Shown here: positions 1-6,900 of the stretch, piece after piece | Numbering within the stretch: position 1 is the stretch's first letter | How the letters are laid out: each line of letters starts with the position of its first letter | Assembly: GCA_021789355.1 (NCBI GenBank) | Contig: JAJYJR010000164.1 | Span: 1 to 10,255, forward strand | Length of the DNA stretch: 10,255 bases | Direction of reading: 5' to 3' | From: Chloroflexota bacterium | GTDB lineage: Bacteria > Chloroflexota > Limnocylindria > Limnocylindrales > CSP1-4 | Made by a program: the position numbers and the translations under genes | Notes under the pieces: generated by a model | The model's input: the letters and a program-made list of their open reading frames with translations, nothing else | What the model was told of the DNA's origin: nothing | The model's database searches: none

Positions 1-2
1 AA

Positions 3-1169
3 GAGGCAACCGACGCGATGATCGTGTCGGTCCGGCTCCGTCGACGCGATCGGTCTCGCTGCGGGATCTGCCACCGGCGCTGCCCGGGCTACGACGCGGG
101 CGATGGCCGACGGCGTTGGCGGGCGCTCGATCTGGGCACCACGCGGGCGTACCTGGAAGCCGCGGCGCAGCGGGTCCAGTGCCCGGCGCACGGGGTCGTC
201 GTGGCGGCGGTGCCCTGGGCCCGCCACGGCGCCGGCCACACCCGCGCCTTCGATGACACCGTCGCCTGGCTCGCCGTGCACACCTCGAAGAGCGCGGTGG
301 TCGCGCTGCTGCGGTGCGCCTGGCGCACGGTCGGCGCGATCATCACCCGGGTCGTCGCCGACGCCGAGGCGGGGGCCGATCGGCTCGAAGGCCTGCGCCG
401 CATCGGGATCGACGAGATCAGCCACCGCCGCGGTCAGCGCTACATCACGGTCGTCGTCGACCACGCCAGCGGCCGGCTCGTGTGGGCCGCCGAGGGCCGC
501 TCGGAGAAGACGCTGGAGCGTTTCTTCGATGCGCTCGGACCCGAGCGGAGTGCGGCGATCGAGCTCGTCAGCGCTGATGGGGCCGAATGGATCGAGCGGG
601 TCGTCGGCCGCCGCTGTCCGGGAGCGACCCTGTGCACCGATCCTTTCCACGTCGTCTCCTGGGCCACCGAGGCGCTCGATGCCGTGCGGCGCGAGGTCTG
701 GAACCAGGCCCGGCGGCGGGGCGAGGCTGGGCTCGCGCAGGATCTCAAAGGGGCTCGCTTCGCGCTCTGGAAGAACCCCGAGCACCTCACCGGGCGCCAG
801 CAGACCAAGCTCGCCTGGATCGCCGCGACGAACGAGCCCTTGTACCGGGCCTACCTGCTGAAGGAAGAACTGCGCATGGTCTTCACCCTGCGCGGGGCCG
901 AGGGCCGACAGCTGCTGGAGGACTGGCTCGCCTGGGCGCGGCGCTCGCAGCTCCCATCCTTCGTCGAGCTCGCCCGCAAGGTCGCCAGACACCGGGCGGG
1001 CATCGAGGCGACCCTCCTCCACGGCCTCTCGAATGCTCGGGTGGAGTCAGTCAACACGAAGATCCGCCTGCTCACCCGGATCGCCTTCGGGTTCCACTCG
1101 GCGAAGGCCCTGATCGCCCTTGCGATGCTCAGCCTGGGTGGGCTCTGTCCGTCGCTCCCCGGGCGGTGA
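3..1169 (+). CDS. ISL3-family transposase, 5' end cut by window edge
   Basis: This is a DDE transposase that would cut and join the ends of its own element. Numbering from the ATG at 18, an N-terminal Cys-rich zinc-binding motif (CGICxxxC at residues 15-22, then CPAHG at 55-59) precedes a helical DNA-binding segment with the family-typical SKSAV and WRTVG stretches. The RNase H-like core follows. The likely catalytic triad is D132 (GIDEIS), D187 (SADGAEW) and E343 (NARVESVN), and the conserved DPFHV lies at 208-212. The C-terminus (LIALAMLSLGGLCPSLPGR) matches the usual family ending, so the 3' end is intact. The frame is open through the left edge, and relatives have a longer N-terminus before the VSVRLRRR stretch. 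The ATG at 18 is therefore probably internal and the true start is upstream. No frameshift or stop is visible, so the copy may be active. Confidence 0.93.
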   Translation, partial: EATDAMIVSVRLRRRDRSRCGICHRRCPGYDAGDGRRRWRALDLGTTRAYLEAAAQRVQCPAHGVVVAAVPWARHGAGHTRAFDDTVAWLAVHTSKSAVVALLRCAWRTVGAIITRVVADAEAGADRLEGLRRIGIDEISHRRGQRYITVVVDHASGRLVWAAEGRSEKTLERFFDALGPERSAAIELVSADGAEWIERVVGRRCPGATLCTDPFHVVSWATEALDAVRREVWNQARRRGEAGLAQDLKGARFALWKNPEHLTGRQQTKLAWIAATNEPLYRAYLLKEELRMVFTLRGAEGRQLLEDWLAWARRSQLPSFVELARKVARHRAGIEATLLHGLSNARVESVNTKIRLLTRIAFGFHSAKALIALAMLSLGGLCPSLPGR

Positions 1170-1171
1170 GC

Positions 1172-1195
1172 GCCCACGGATGGGTCACAAGAGCC
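1172..1195 (+). repeat. Probable right terminal inverted repeat of the ISL3 element
   Basis: The 24-bp stretch just after the transposase stop ends in AAGAGCC on the plus strand. Its complement starts GGCTCTTGTGACCC, like known ISL3-family tips. The partner repeat lies left of the window, so the repeat length and exact edge are inferred from position and tip sequence only. Confidence 0.6.
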
Positions 1196-1240
1196 CAATT
1201 TCTGATGCCCGGTACCACCGCTCCATGGCTTCCTCCTCTC

Positions 1241-1630
1241 CTAGCGACGATGCCGCCCCGTCGGCGGATCGGGGGGCGGCGGCGGTACGAGCTCGCGCAG
1301 CGCCGCCTCCAGCTGGTCCTTCGTGATCAGCCCCTGGCGGTAGAGGGCGGCCATGCGCTCCGCGTCCTCCCAGGTGGTCGGGCGGCGCCGGACGAGAGGT
1401 ACCACGGGCGCCGGCGGTTCTGCCCGGCTCGCCTGCCAGCCGTCGTAGATAGTCCAAGCGGCCAGCACTGAGACGGCCACGAGCACGAGCGGCAGCGGGA
1501 GATGCAGGCCCATCTGGAGGGCCACGCCCCAGACGAGGAACGCGAACGCGACCGTGACGACGACGGCCAGCAGGGCGTGCAGGATCATCCGGTCGAAGGC
1601 GTGGTACGGACCCTTGCCGTTGCCGCTCAC
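1241..1630 (-). CDS. Small two-TM membrane protein with SHOCT-like C-terminus
   Basis: This 129-aa protein starts at GTG 1630, which overlaps the stop of the upstream gene (GTGA), so translation is probably coupled. Two hydrophobic segments are plain, at about residues 15-40 (ILHALLAVVVTVAFAFLVWG) and 43-62 (LPLPLVLVAVSVLAAW). They predict an inner-membrane hairpin. After a Pro-rich linker, residues 87-115 (TTWEDAERMAALYRQGLITK onward) resemble the SHOCT short C-terminal domain, whose hallmark is a GLIT(K/E)xx(L/F)E core; SHOCT domains commonly sit at the ends of small membrane or phage-linked proteins. The tail is PPPPPDPP plus basic residues. The same reading frame stays open far upstream to 2695, but that part is R/P-rich and overlaps two other genes. 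The GTG start is therefore preferred over the long reading. The stop lies 45 bp from the IS end. Specific function is unknown. Confidence 0.75.
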   Translation of the reverse strand: MSGNGKGPYHAFDRMILHALLAVVVTVAFAFLVWGVALQMGLHLPLPLVLVAVSVLAAWTIYDGWQASRAEPPAPVVPLVRRRPTTWEDAERMAALYRQGLITKDQLEAALRELVPPPPPDPPTGRHRR

Positions 1631-2007
1631 CGCGCACCCCGCCGGTTGACCCGGATCGTGATGCTGGAGACGATCGGATCCGCCGCCAGCTCCGCGAGCG
1701 TGGCTAGGCGCGGCTCGCGCGCACCGGTGACGTCCTCGCGTGGAACCAGCCGGACCGCCCAACCCCGCTGCGACGCCGGGCGGTACGACGACCCATCGGC
1801 AGCCAAGTCGTCCTGACCTACGAGGGCGCGGATCCTCGCCGGCGGCACGTCGTGGCCGCGATGGGCGACCACGCCGGAAGCGATCGTGAACAGACACATG
1901 CGGCAGTGGAGCTCCCGGGTATCGGCCCAGTAGCTCACCTCTCCCGTCTCGGCGGCGGCGCCGCACGCCGGGCAGTCGACGTGGATGACGCTCCCTCGCT
2001 CGTGCAT
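1627..2007 (-). CDS. Small zinc-ribbon protein, function unknown
   Basis: This 126-aa soluble protein has a clear CxxC pair at C12/C15 (CPACG) and a second at C35/C38 (CRMC). Together they predict one zinc ribbon with a short beta hairpin between (SYWADTRELHC). The remainder has no recognised motif. The ATG at 2007 is preceded on the minus strand by GGAGAAG at a good distance, which supports this start. Its stop overlaps the GTG of the membrane-protein gene by 4 bases, so the two form an operon and their products may work together. Single zinc ribbons of this kind occur in nucleic-acid-binding proteins and in structural adaptors; the sequence does not say which. No known family was recognised. 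Confidence 0.75.
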   Translation of the reverse strand: MHERGSVIHVDCPACGAAAETGEVSYWADTRELHCRMCLFTIASGVVAHRGHDVPPARIRALVGQDDLAADGSSYRPASQRGWAVRLVPREDVTGAREPRLATLAELAADPIVSSITIRVNRRGAR

Positions 2008-2122
2008 CGGGCTTCTCCGTGGTGGCGGCCCTGAAGTGGATGACGGATCGTGGGCGGGCCGCCGCGCGTGTCAAGCCCGCCGCATGCGCGTGCCGCGCCC
2101 GGTGCCGCCTCCCCACACGGGC

Positions 2123-2153
2123 GTTCCTCGGGCGGGACTGCCGCCCGAGGAAC
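2123..2153 (-). terminator. Strong stem-loop after the 62-aa gene, putative terminator
   Basis: A perfect 13-bp inverted repeat (GTTCCTCGGGCGG at 2123-2135 and its complement at 2141-2153) encloses a 5-nt loop, GACTG. It lies 13 bases past the stop of the 62-aa minus-strand gene and before the zinc-ribbon gene. No U-tract follows on either strand. It is therefore a U-less terminator of the kind often seen in high-GC bacteria, or else an attenuator or RNA-stabilising hairpin between 2355- and 2007-start genes. Confidence 0.6.
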
Positions 2154-2166
2154 CTGACCCGACCGA

Positions 2167-2355
2167 CTACCGCTCGTCGTACGGGCAGTCGGGATAGAGG
2201 CACTCGTCCATCAGCTCGAGATCCGCGACAGTGATCCCGAGAAGCGTGCCGAGCCGATCGATGATCGGCAGTACGACGTCGGGGTCGTCGTGCGCGACGC
2301 CGACGATGAGCGCGATGACGTGGACCCGGATGGGTTCGTCGGTCCAGATCGGCAT
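2167..2355 (-). CDS. Small acidic protein of 62 aa, function unknown
   Basis: The sequence is acidic and hydrophobic, MPIWTDEPIRVHVIALIVGV at the start, then DDPDVVLPIIDRLGTLLGIT. It ends in CLYPDCPYDER with two cysteines spaced CxxxxC. It reads like a small folded domain with alternating beta and helix rather than a membrane protein. The main support is a textbook ribosome binding site, GGAGG, just upstream of the ATG on the minus strand, plus a terminator-like hairpin directly after the stop. The other frames here give R/P/G-rich shadow proteins. It is the first of three minus-strand small genes. No family was recognised. Confidence 0.65.
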   Translation of the reverse strand: MPIWTDEPIRVHVIALIVGVAHDDPDVVLPIIDRLGTLLGITVADLELMDECLYPDCPYDER

Positions 2356-2741
2356 CTGGTGTCCTCCGTGTGCGGTCCCGGCTCACCACGTGGGCCTGTT
2401 CGACTGCGTCGGGACCCTGGGCAGAGGCGTCCTGGGCGCAAGGGGCGCCCGGGGAATCGCGGTGCCTGCGAGCACCGCTCCACGCCCGGGACCGGGCACG
2501 CCCTCCGACGCCGCGCGCCCGGAGCCGCCGCGCGCGGGATGAGGGAGCGGGGTCGGGGACTTTGTTCCTTATGGGCGTCCTCAACCGGCCGTCGGCGCCA
2601 CGCCGCGCCGACGGCCTCGGTGAGATTCGCGCGGCCCGCGGCCAATGGTGTTGACAGGACGACCGGCCTGCCGATGGTCGCGTCGGACGCGGCACCCACT
2701 GACGAGCGGTCCAGACGGCCGCGCCCTACGGAGGCGCGAAC
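2356..2741. other. Gene-free divergent region with tandem GC-rich hairpins
   Basis: This 386-bp gap separates the minus-strand 62-aa gene from the plus-strand 77-aa gene. Frames are open here but encode only R/P/G/A-rich sequence without ribosome binding sites. Three inverted repeats lie close together. The first, 2431-2453, is CCTGGGCGC/GCGCCCGGG with one G-U pair and a 5-nt loop. The second, 2459-2478, is GCGGTGC/GCACCGC with a 6-nt loop. The third, 2484-2497, is GCCCG/CGGGC. They could be part of a leader or small RNA, or simply reflect high GC. Promoters for both flanking genes should lie here. Confidence 0.4.
2651..2678 (+). promoter_or_regulatory. Candidate sigma-70-type promoter for the 77-aa gene
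   Basis: A perfect -35 box TTGACA (2651-2656) is followed after 16 bp by GATGGT (2673-2678), which keeps the most conserved A2 and T6 of the -10 box. It would give a leader of about 55 nt before the ATG at 2742. The -10 match is weak, so this is a candidate only. Confidence 0.35.
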
Positions 2742-2975
2742 ATGCCATCGGAGCCGACGTCCCGTTACGCTGCCACGGTCACCATTCGGCCGGCCCCGGC
2801 CTTCGACTACGTGCCGCTGGACTGTGCGCGGTGCGGGTTCCCGGGAGCGGAGGGCAATCAGGTCTTCCGCGTCCTCGTCGGCTCCCGCCGCGTGTACCTC
2901 GAGCTGCACCTGTGCGGGACGTGTGCGCGCGAGCTGCGCACGCTGGCCGCGCCCCAACTAGCGGACGGCGCGTGA
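2742..2975 (+). CDS. Small CxxC...CxxC zinc-binding protein, function unknown
   Basis: This 77-aa protein has two cysteine pairs, C28/C31 (CARCG) and C58/C61 (CGTC). They are separated by a beta-rich stretch (NQVFRVLVGSRRVYLELHL), the pattern of a single zinc ribbon or treble clef. The start is well supported by GGAGG seven bases before the ATG. The short N-terminal arm is Pro/Ala-rich and the C-terminal tail is low in complexity. It faces away from the minus-strand small genes, yet like the 126-aa protein it is built around one four-cysteine metal site. It may bind nucleic acid or mediate protein contact. No family was recognised. Confidence 0.75.
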   Translation: MPSEPTSRYAATVTIRPAPAFDYVPLDCARCGFPGAEGNQVFRVLVGSRRVYLELHLCGTCARELRTLAAPQLADGA

Positions 2976-3071
2976 AGGTGCACACCTCGCACGACAGGTC
3001 GCACCGGAGCTTTCTTGGCAGACGAGCCGCGCACGTCCCGGCCGTCGCACGAGACCGGAAGGCGTCGGTAC

Positions 3072-3099
3072 TTGACAAGATCTCCGACCTGGCAAGGGT
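3072..3099 (+). promoter_or_regulatory. Candidate promoter for the 204-aa gene
   Basis: TTGACA (3072-3077) is followed after 16 bp by AAGGGT (3094-3099), with A2 and T6 of a -10 box. This is the same box, spacing and -10 type as the candidate before the 77-aa gene. It overlaps the first GTAAG motif of the array that follows, which would suit control by a bound repressor. The -10 match is weak. Confidence 0.35.
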
Positions 3100-3159
3100 A
3101 AGAGTCCAAGCGAAAGCGTAAGCGTTCCGCTTTCTCTTACACCTTCCCCTTTCCCTTAC
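3098..3159. promoter_or_regulatory. Operator-like array of four GTAAG/CTTAC motifs with nested inverted repeats
   Basis: GTAAG occurs at 3098-3102 and 3118-3122. Its complement CTTAC occurs at 3136-3140 and 3155-3159, so centre spacings are 20, 18 and 19 bp, about two helical turns. The two pairs are nested around nearly the same centre (about 3129). The outer bases of one pairing extend to GTAAGAG (3098-3104) with CTCTTAC (3134-3140). Inside are GAAAGCG (3112-3118) and its complement CGCTTTC (3128-3134), and three tandem hexamers AAGCG(A/T) from 3108 to 3125. The two CTTAC copies sit in a 13-bp direct repeat, TTTCTCTTACACC and TTTCCCTTACGCC. The array lies just upstream of the ribosome binding site of the 204-aa gene. 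It may be an operator, a phage-like control region or, less likely, a terminator for the 77-aa gene. Confidence 0.5.
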
Positions 3160-3187
3160 GCCCGCACCCGCGTTCCCGGAGGTTCCG

Positions 3188-3802
3188 ATGGCTGCGTTGA
3201 TGGTCCCCGTCGACGGCGAAGTCGTGTGGCTGGAAGTGCCAAGGCACCTCACCACGGTCGCACGCACGATCATCCTCGAGACGAGCTTCCACCGGCGAAC
3301 TGGGGTCCGGATCCGATGGCCCGACAAGTGGGCACGAGCGGTCGTCGACCGCGTGCTCCGCGATCATGGCGACCCCGTGGTGTGGGCGGCCCGTCAGGCG
3401 GAGTTGGCGCGCAGGACCGCGATCGCGCGTCGTATGGCGCCGGAGGGGGGCGAGATCCCCGTGCTCCAGCTCGTGGATCGCCTGATGAACGGGCGCCTCG
3501 AGGACGGCACCCGCCTGGACGGTCGTGAGGCCGAGGCGCTTCAGCACACGGCCCAGCGCGTCGTGGGGCACGGGCGCCATGCCAGTTGCCCGACCTGCCG
3601 TCTCCTCGAGGCGGGGGACGTCCGAGCGTACCTCCGGGCAACCGGGTGTGACCCCATCCTCCTTCGGATTCTCCACGCCGAAGCCCAGCAAGCCGAGCTC
3701 CTTCCCGCCTATCCCGTTCGACCGGAGCCGAAGGACTGGTTCACCGAGAACCTTACCGAGGATGAACTCGCGGAGCTGATGCGCGAGGACGACGCGGCGT
3801 AA
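3188..3802 (+). CDS. Protein of unknown function, 204 aa
   Basis: The ATG at 3188 follows GGAGG with 5-bp spacing, a strong start. The protein opens with a beta hairpin-like segment (MVPVDGEVVWLEVPRH) and continues with a basic helical part rich in R and W (residues 35-85, with FHRRTGVRIRWPDKWARAVV). A helical segment around 90-130 is followed by a CPTC pair at C134/C137 with a lone C154, and a very acidic C-terminus (residues 180-204, ENLTEDELAELMREDDAA). A basic front with an acidic tail suggests a nucleic-acid or protein-binding role, but no helix-turn-helix or catalytic motif could be recognised. It is on the same strand as the methylase, 105 bp upstream of it, with a possible separate promoter between. 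It could be an accessory or controller of that locus or an unrelated island gene. No family was recognised. Confidence 0.8.
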   Translation: MAALMVPVDGEVVWLEVPRHLTTVARTIILETSFHRRTGVRIRWPDKWARAVVDRVLRDHGDPVVWAARQAELARRTAIARRMAPEGGEIPVLQLVDRLMNGRLEDGTRLDGREAEALQHTAQRVVGHGRHASCPTCRLLEAGDVRAYLRATGCDPILLRILHAEAQQAELLPAYPVRPEPKDWFTENLTEDELAELMREDDAA

Positions 3803-3857
3803 TCCCGGGCCGCGTCCGTGCCCGTCAATCGGCGCGCGACGGCGCCCCAACCCCGCG

Positions 3858-3863
3858 CATACT
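3858..3863 (+). promoter_or_regulatory. Candidate -10 box before the methylase gene
   Basis: CATACT matches four of six bases of the -10 consensus, in an otherwise very GC-rich 105-bp gap between the 204-aa gene and the methylase. No convincing -35 box lies 16-18 bp upstream. Transcription from here would give a leader of about 40 nt ending in the GGGGAGCAGGA ribosome-binding stretch before the GTG at 3908. Confidence 0.3.
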
Positions 3864-3907
3864 GAAGGGAAGCGGGCAGGCCGGACCGAGGGGAGCAGGA
3901 AGCCGTC

Positions 3908-6900
3908 GTGTCGATCAGCGCCATGAACCTCCATGCGCTCCGATCGGTCGCAGACGGCGTCGCGCTGGCCCAGCTCCTCGGATACGACGCCCAGGCCCTT
4001 CCGATCGACGGCACCGCGTTCGGACTGCCCGGTGAGGCGGTCCGCCTGCGCAGTCACGCGAACCCCTCGGACGGGTTCGGCGTCCTGGTGGCGACCCTCG
4101 AAACCCGGCCGCGCTCCTTCAAGACCCTGGGCCGACGCCTGATCGACGGCTTCCACGATCACCCGCTGGCGATCCTCGGGGTGCGCGGCCCCACGGCGGA
4201 TTGGGCCGAGGCCGTCGTGGTGCGGCCGCGCCTCATCGAGGGTGCCGCAGGATCGGTCTCGATCTCACGCCTGACGATCGATCCGACCCAGCCCACCGCG
4301 CATGACGTCGCTGTCGTCGACTCGCTCGCGTGGGACGCCGCGGATCCGACCGGATCGCAGACCCGCATCGACGACGCGCTCGATGTCGAGCGTGTCACGC
4401 GCCGCTTCTACGAGCAGCTGGCGGTCCACCACACGGCGATCCTCGAGGCGGTGCGCGCAGCCGCCGCTGCCCACCCGGGGGTCAGCGCGGGCGTCGACGT
4501 GGGCGGCGGGCCGGATCGCGTGGCGCTCCGCATCGTGACCCAGATCCTCTTCTGCTACTTCCTGCAGCGGAAGGGGCTCCTCGAGCGCCGGGCTGACTGG
4601 CTCTCCCGGCAGTTCCGGGAGTTCACCGCCGCCGGGCGCCACGGCTACTACCAGCAGGTGCTCGAGCCCCTTTTCTACGAGGCCCTCTCGAAGCCGCTCG
4701 CCGAGCGCGCGACGCCCTGGAACGAGCATCCCGGCATCCCCTTCTTGAACGGCGGCCTGTTCGAGCGCACGTACGTCACGACGCTCGATCTGCCCGATGA
4801 GGTGTTTTCGACCGACGGCGGGCTCCTCGGGTTCCTGAACGGCTGGACGTTCACGGTGTCGGAGGAAGCCGCCGACGAGCACGACGTCGCGGTCGATCCC
4901 GAGATGCTGGGCAAGGTGTTCGAGAACCTCGTCTCCGACGAGGAGATCCGCCGCGAAGGCACGGTGTATACGCCGCGTCCCGTCGTGCAGTTCATGTGCC
5001 GCGAGGCGCTCGTCCATCACCTGCAGCGCGCCGCGGGCCTCACCGAGGAACAGGCACGCACCGTCGTCACCGACGACGAGGCGCTCGAGCGCCTCGACCC
5101 CATCGACGCGGCGGCCATGGCACGCCAGATCGACGCCGCGGTGGTGGCCTGCCGGGTCCTCGACCCCGCGGTCGGGTCCGGGGCGTTCCCCCTCGGGATG
5201 CTCACCGAGATGGTCCGGCTGCGCCGCCTCGCATACCAGGCCATCGCCCACCGCGAGCCGACGGCGGGTGAGCTCTGGAACTGGAAGAGCCACGCGGTCG
5301 AGCGCTGCCTGTTCGGCGTCGACATCAACCCGGGCGCGGTCGAGCTGTGCCGCCTGCGCATGTGGCTGGCCCTGCTCGTCGAGGAGGAGACGGGCGACGT
5401 CCACCCGCTGCCGAACCTCGAATACCGCATCGTCTGTGCCGACTCCCTCACCGACTTCGTGGGCGGGTTCGAGGTCCAGCAGACCCGCGCTGGCGCGCTG
5501 ACGATCGGGCTCGACCTCCCCGACCCGACCGCCCTCGTGTCGCTCCGGGAGCGCTACTTCGAGCAGGCCCGGCCGGCACAGAAGGCTGCCCTGCGCGAGG
5601 AGCTGGCGGCCGAGGAGGACACGGTCGTCGAGGGGATCTTCGCCCGGGTCGTCGAGAACGCCCGGCTGCAGCAGCGTTCCACGCAGGAGGCCACGCGCCG
5701 GTTGGGCGCAGCGGCGACTGCCGGCGTCGCCGAGCTGCGCGGCGCGTACGGCTCGCGGGACCGCGTCTTCCCGCTCTTCGTGCCGGCCTTTCAGGCGCCC
5801 GAGGTGGCGCGCGCCGGCGGCTGGGACGTCGTGATCATGAACCCGCCCTACGTGGGCCGGAAGGAGGTCGCCCAGCGCCTCGACGCGCGCCGGATCGCCG
5901 ACCTCGGGCTGCACTACGGGCGCACCTACGACCTCATGATCCACTTCGCGTTCCGCGCGCTGCAGTTCGTGCGCCGCGGCGGGGTCGTGTCGATGATCTT
6001 CAACGACTCGATCTTCACGAGCGAGGACGCCGACGAGCTCCGCCGGCGCATCCTGCCCGACGACGCTGCCGACCTCGAACTGCTCGTGACGGCGCGGTCG
6101 CGCTGCTTCGAGGGACGAGCCGTGAACGGCGGGGTCGTCGTGGTCGCGGCGCAGCAGCCCACCCGCCCGAGCGTGCGCTGGGTGGAGAACCACGGGCGGC
6201 CGACGCGGGACCTGGCGGGTGCGTCGGTCGCCGTTGAACCGACCGACGACTGCTACCCCATCGGGCGATCCGAGCTGTGGGTGGTGCCGCGGGCCGACTA
6301 TCTGCGGTTGCCGCACCGACCGCTGTTCCGCCCGAGCCGGCCTGCCCGACAGCTGCTCGGCGCCTTCGAGCGCACCGTGGCATGGCGCGACTTCAGCCGC
6401 TACTCGACGGGCAGCGGCGGCGCGCGCCGCCAGGCCGACTGGGAGCTCATCTCGGACACGCGGGCGCTCGACCGGTGGAAAGAGGCCGCGACCGGCACCG
6501 GCTTCTATGATCGGCTGCGTCCCGGCGTCGACTTCATCCTGCTCGGCCTTGTCCTGGAGGGTGGCCAGGGCCTCGCTACTGCAGACGACCGGCGGTTCCT
6601 GGGGGCGATCGACGGAACGGCCGAAGCAGACGAGGCCCGAGAGAACGCACGCCGGTACGCCGCGCTGGTCCGCGGGCTGCCAGGCCCCCGAGCGCTGCTC
6701 GAGCGGGAGCTCACGCGCGGGAACCTTGAGCGCGCGCTGTTGACCGTGGCGGACGCCTATCGACCTGAGGATCTGGGCTGGCCGCGCAGCGGGCTCATCC
6801 GGGTCGCGCCGCTCGCAGCCGTGCGCGCCACACGCCTCACATCGGGGGAGATCGAGGACGGCATCACGGCCGGCCCGACGTGGGTGCCGTTCGAGAAGGG

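Larger units (their letters stand above)
1..1195 (+). mobile_element. ISL3-family insertion sequence, right part (left end outside window)
   Basis: The element is seen from inside its transposase gene to a probable right terminal inverted repeat ending at 1195. The transposase stop (1169) lies 26 bp from that tip, the compact layout expected of an ISL3 element. Read inward from the tip, the end begins GGCTCTTGTGACCC, and GGCTCTT-type tips are typical of ISL3 elements. The left end and left inverted repeat lie outside the window, so the terminal repeats cannot be compared. ISL3 elements usually make 8-bp target duplications; 1196-1203 would be the right copy, unverified. The exact boundary is inferred. 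Confidence 0.75.

Noticed and set aside
587..1471. 294-aa plus-strand frame overlapping the transposase end
   Set aside because: It is an out-of-frame shadow of the transposase that crosses the IS boundary, with a composition unlike a folded protein.
1185..1637. 150-aa minus-strand frame running into the IS end
   Set aside because: It is an R/P/A/G-rich shadow of the two-TM gene, and it would start inside the neighbouring coding frame without a ribosome binding site.
1631..2695. Upstream extension of the membrane-protein frame, giving a 484-aa protein
   Set aside because: The extension is R/P/G-rich, overlaps the well-supported 126-aa and 62-aa genes in other frames and lacks a ribosome binding site. 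The GTG at 1630 that overlaps the previous stop is a better start.
2290..2961. 223-aa plus-strand frame across the gene-free region
   Set aside because: It has no ribosome binding site, is dominated by R/P/A/G/T, and overlaps the 77-aa gene, which has a clean GGAGG start.
4265..6316. 683-aa open frame on the minus strand opposite the methylase
   Set aside because: It is the same kind of antisense shadow. Its sequence is a repetitive mix of H, R, V, E and L, and the plus-strand frame holds DPAVGSGAFP and NPPY.
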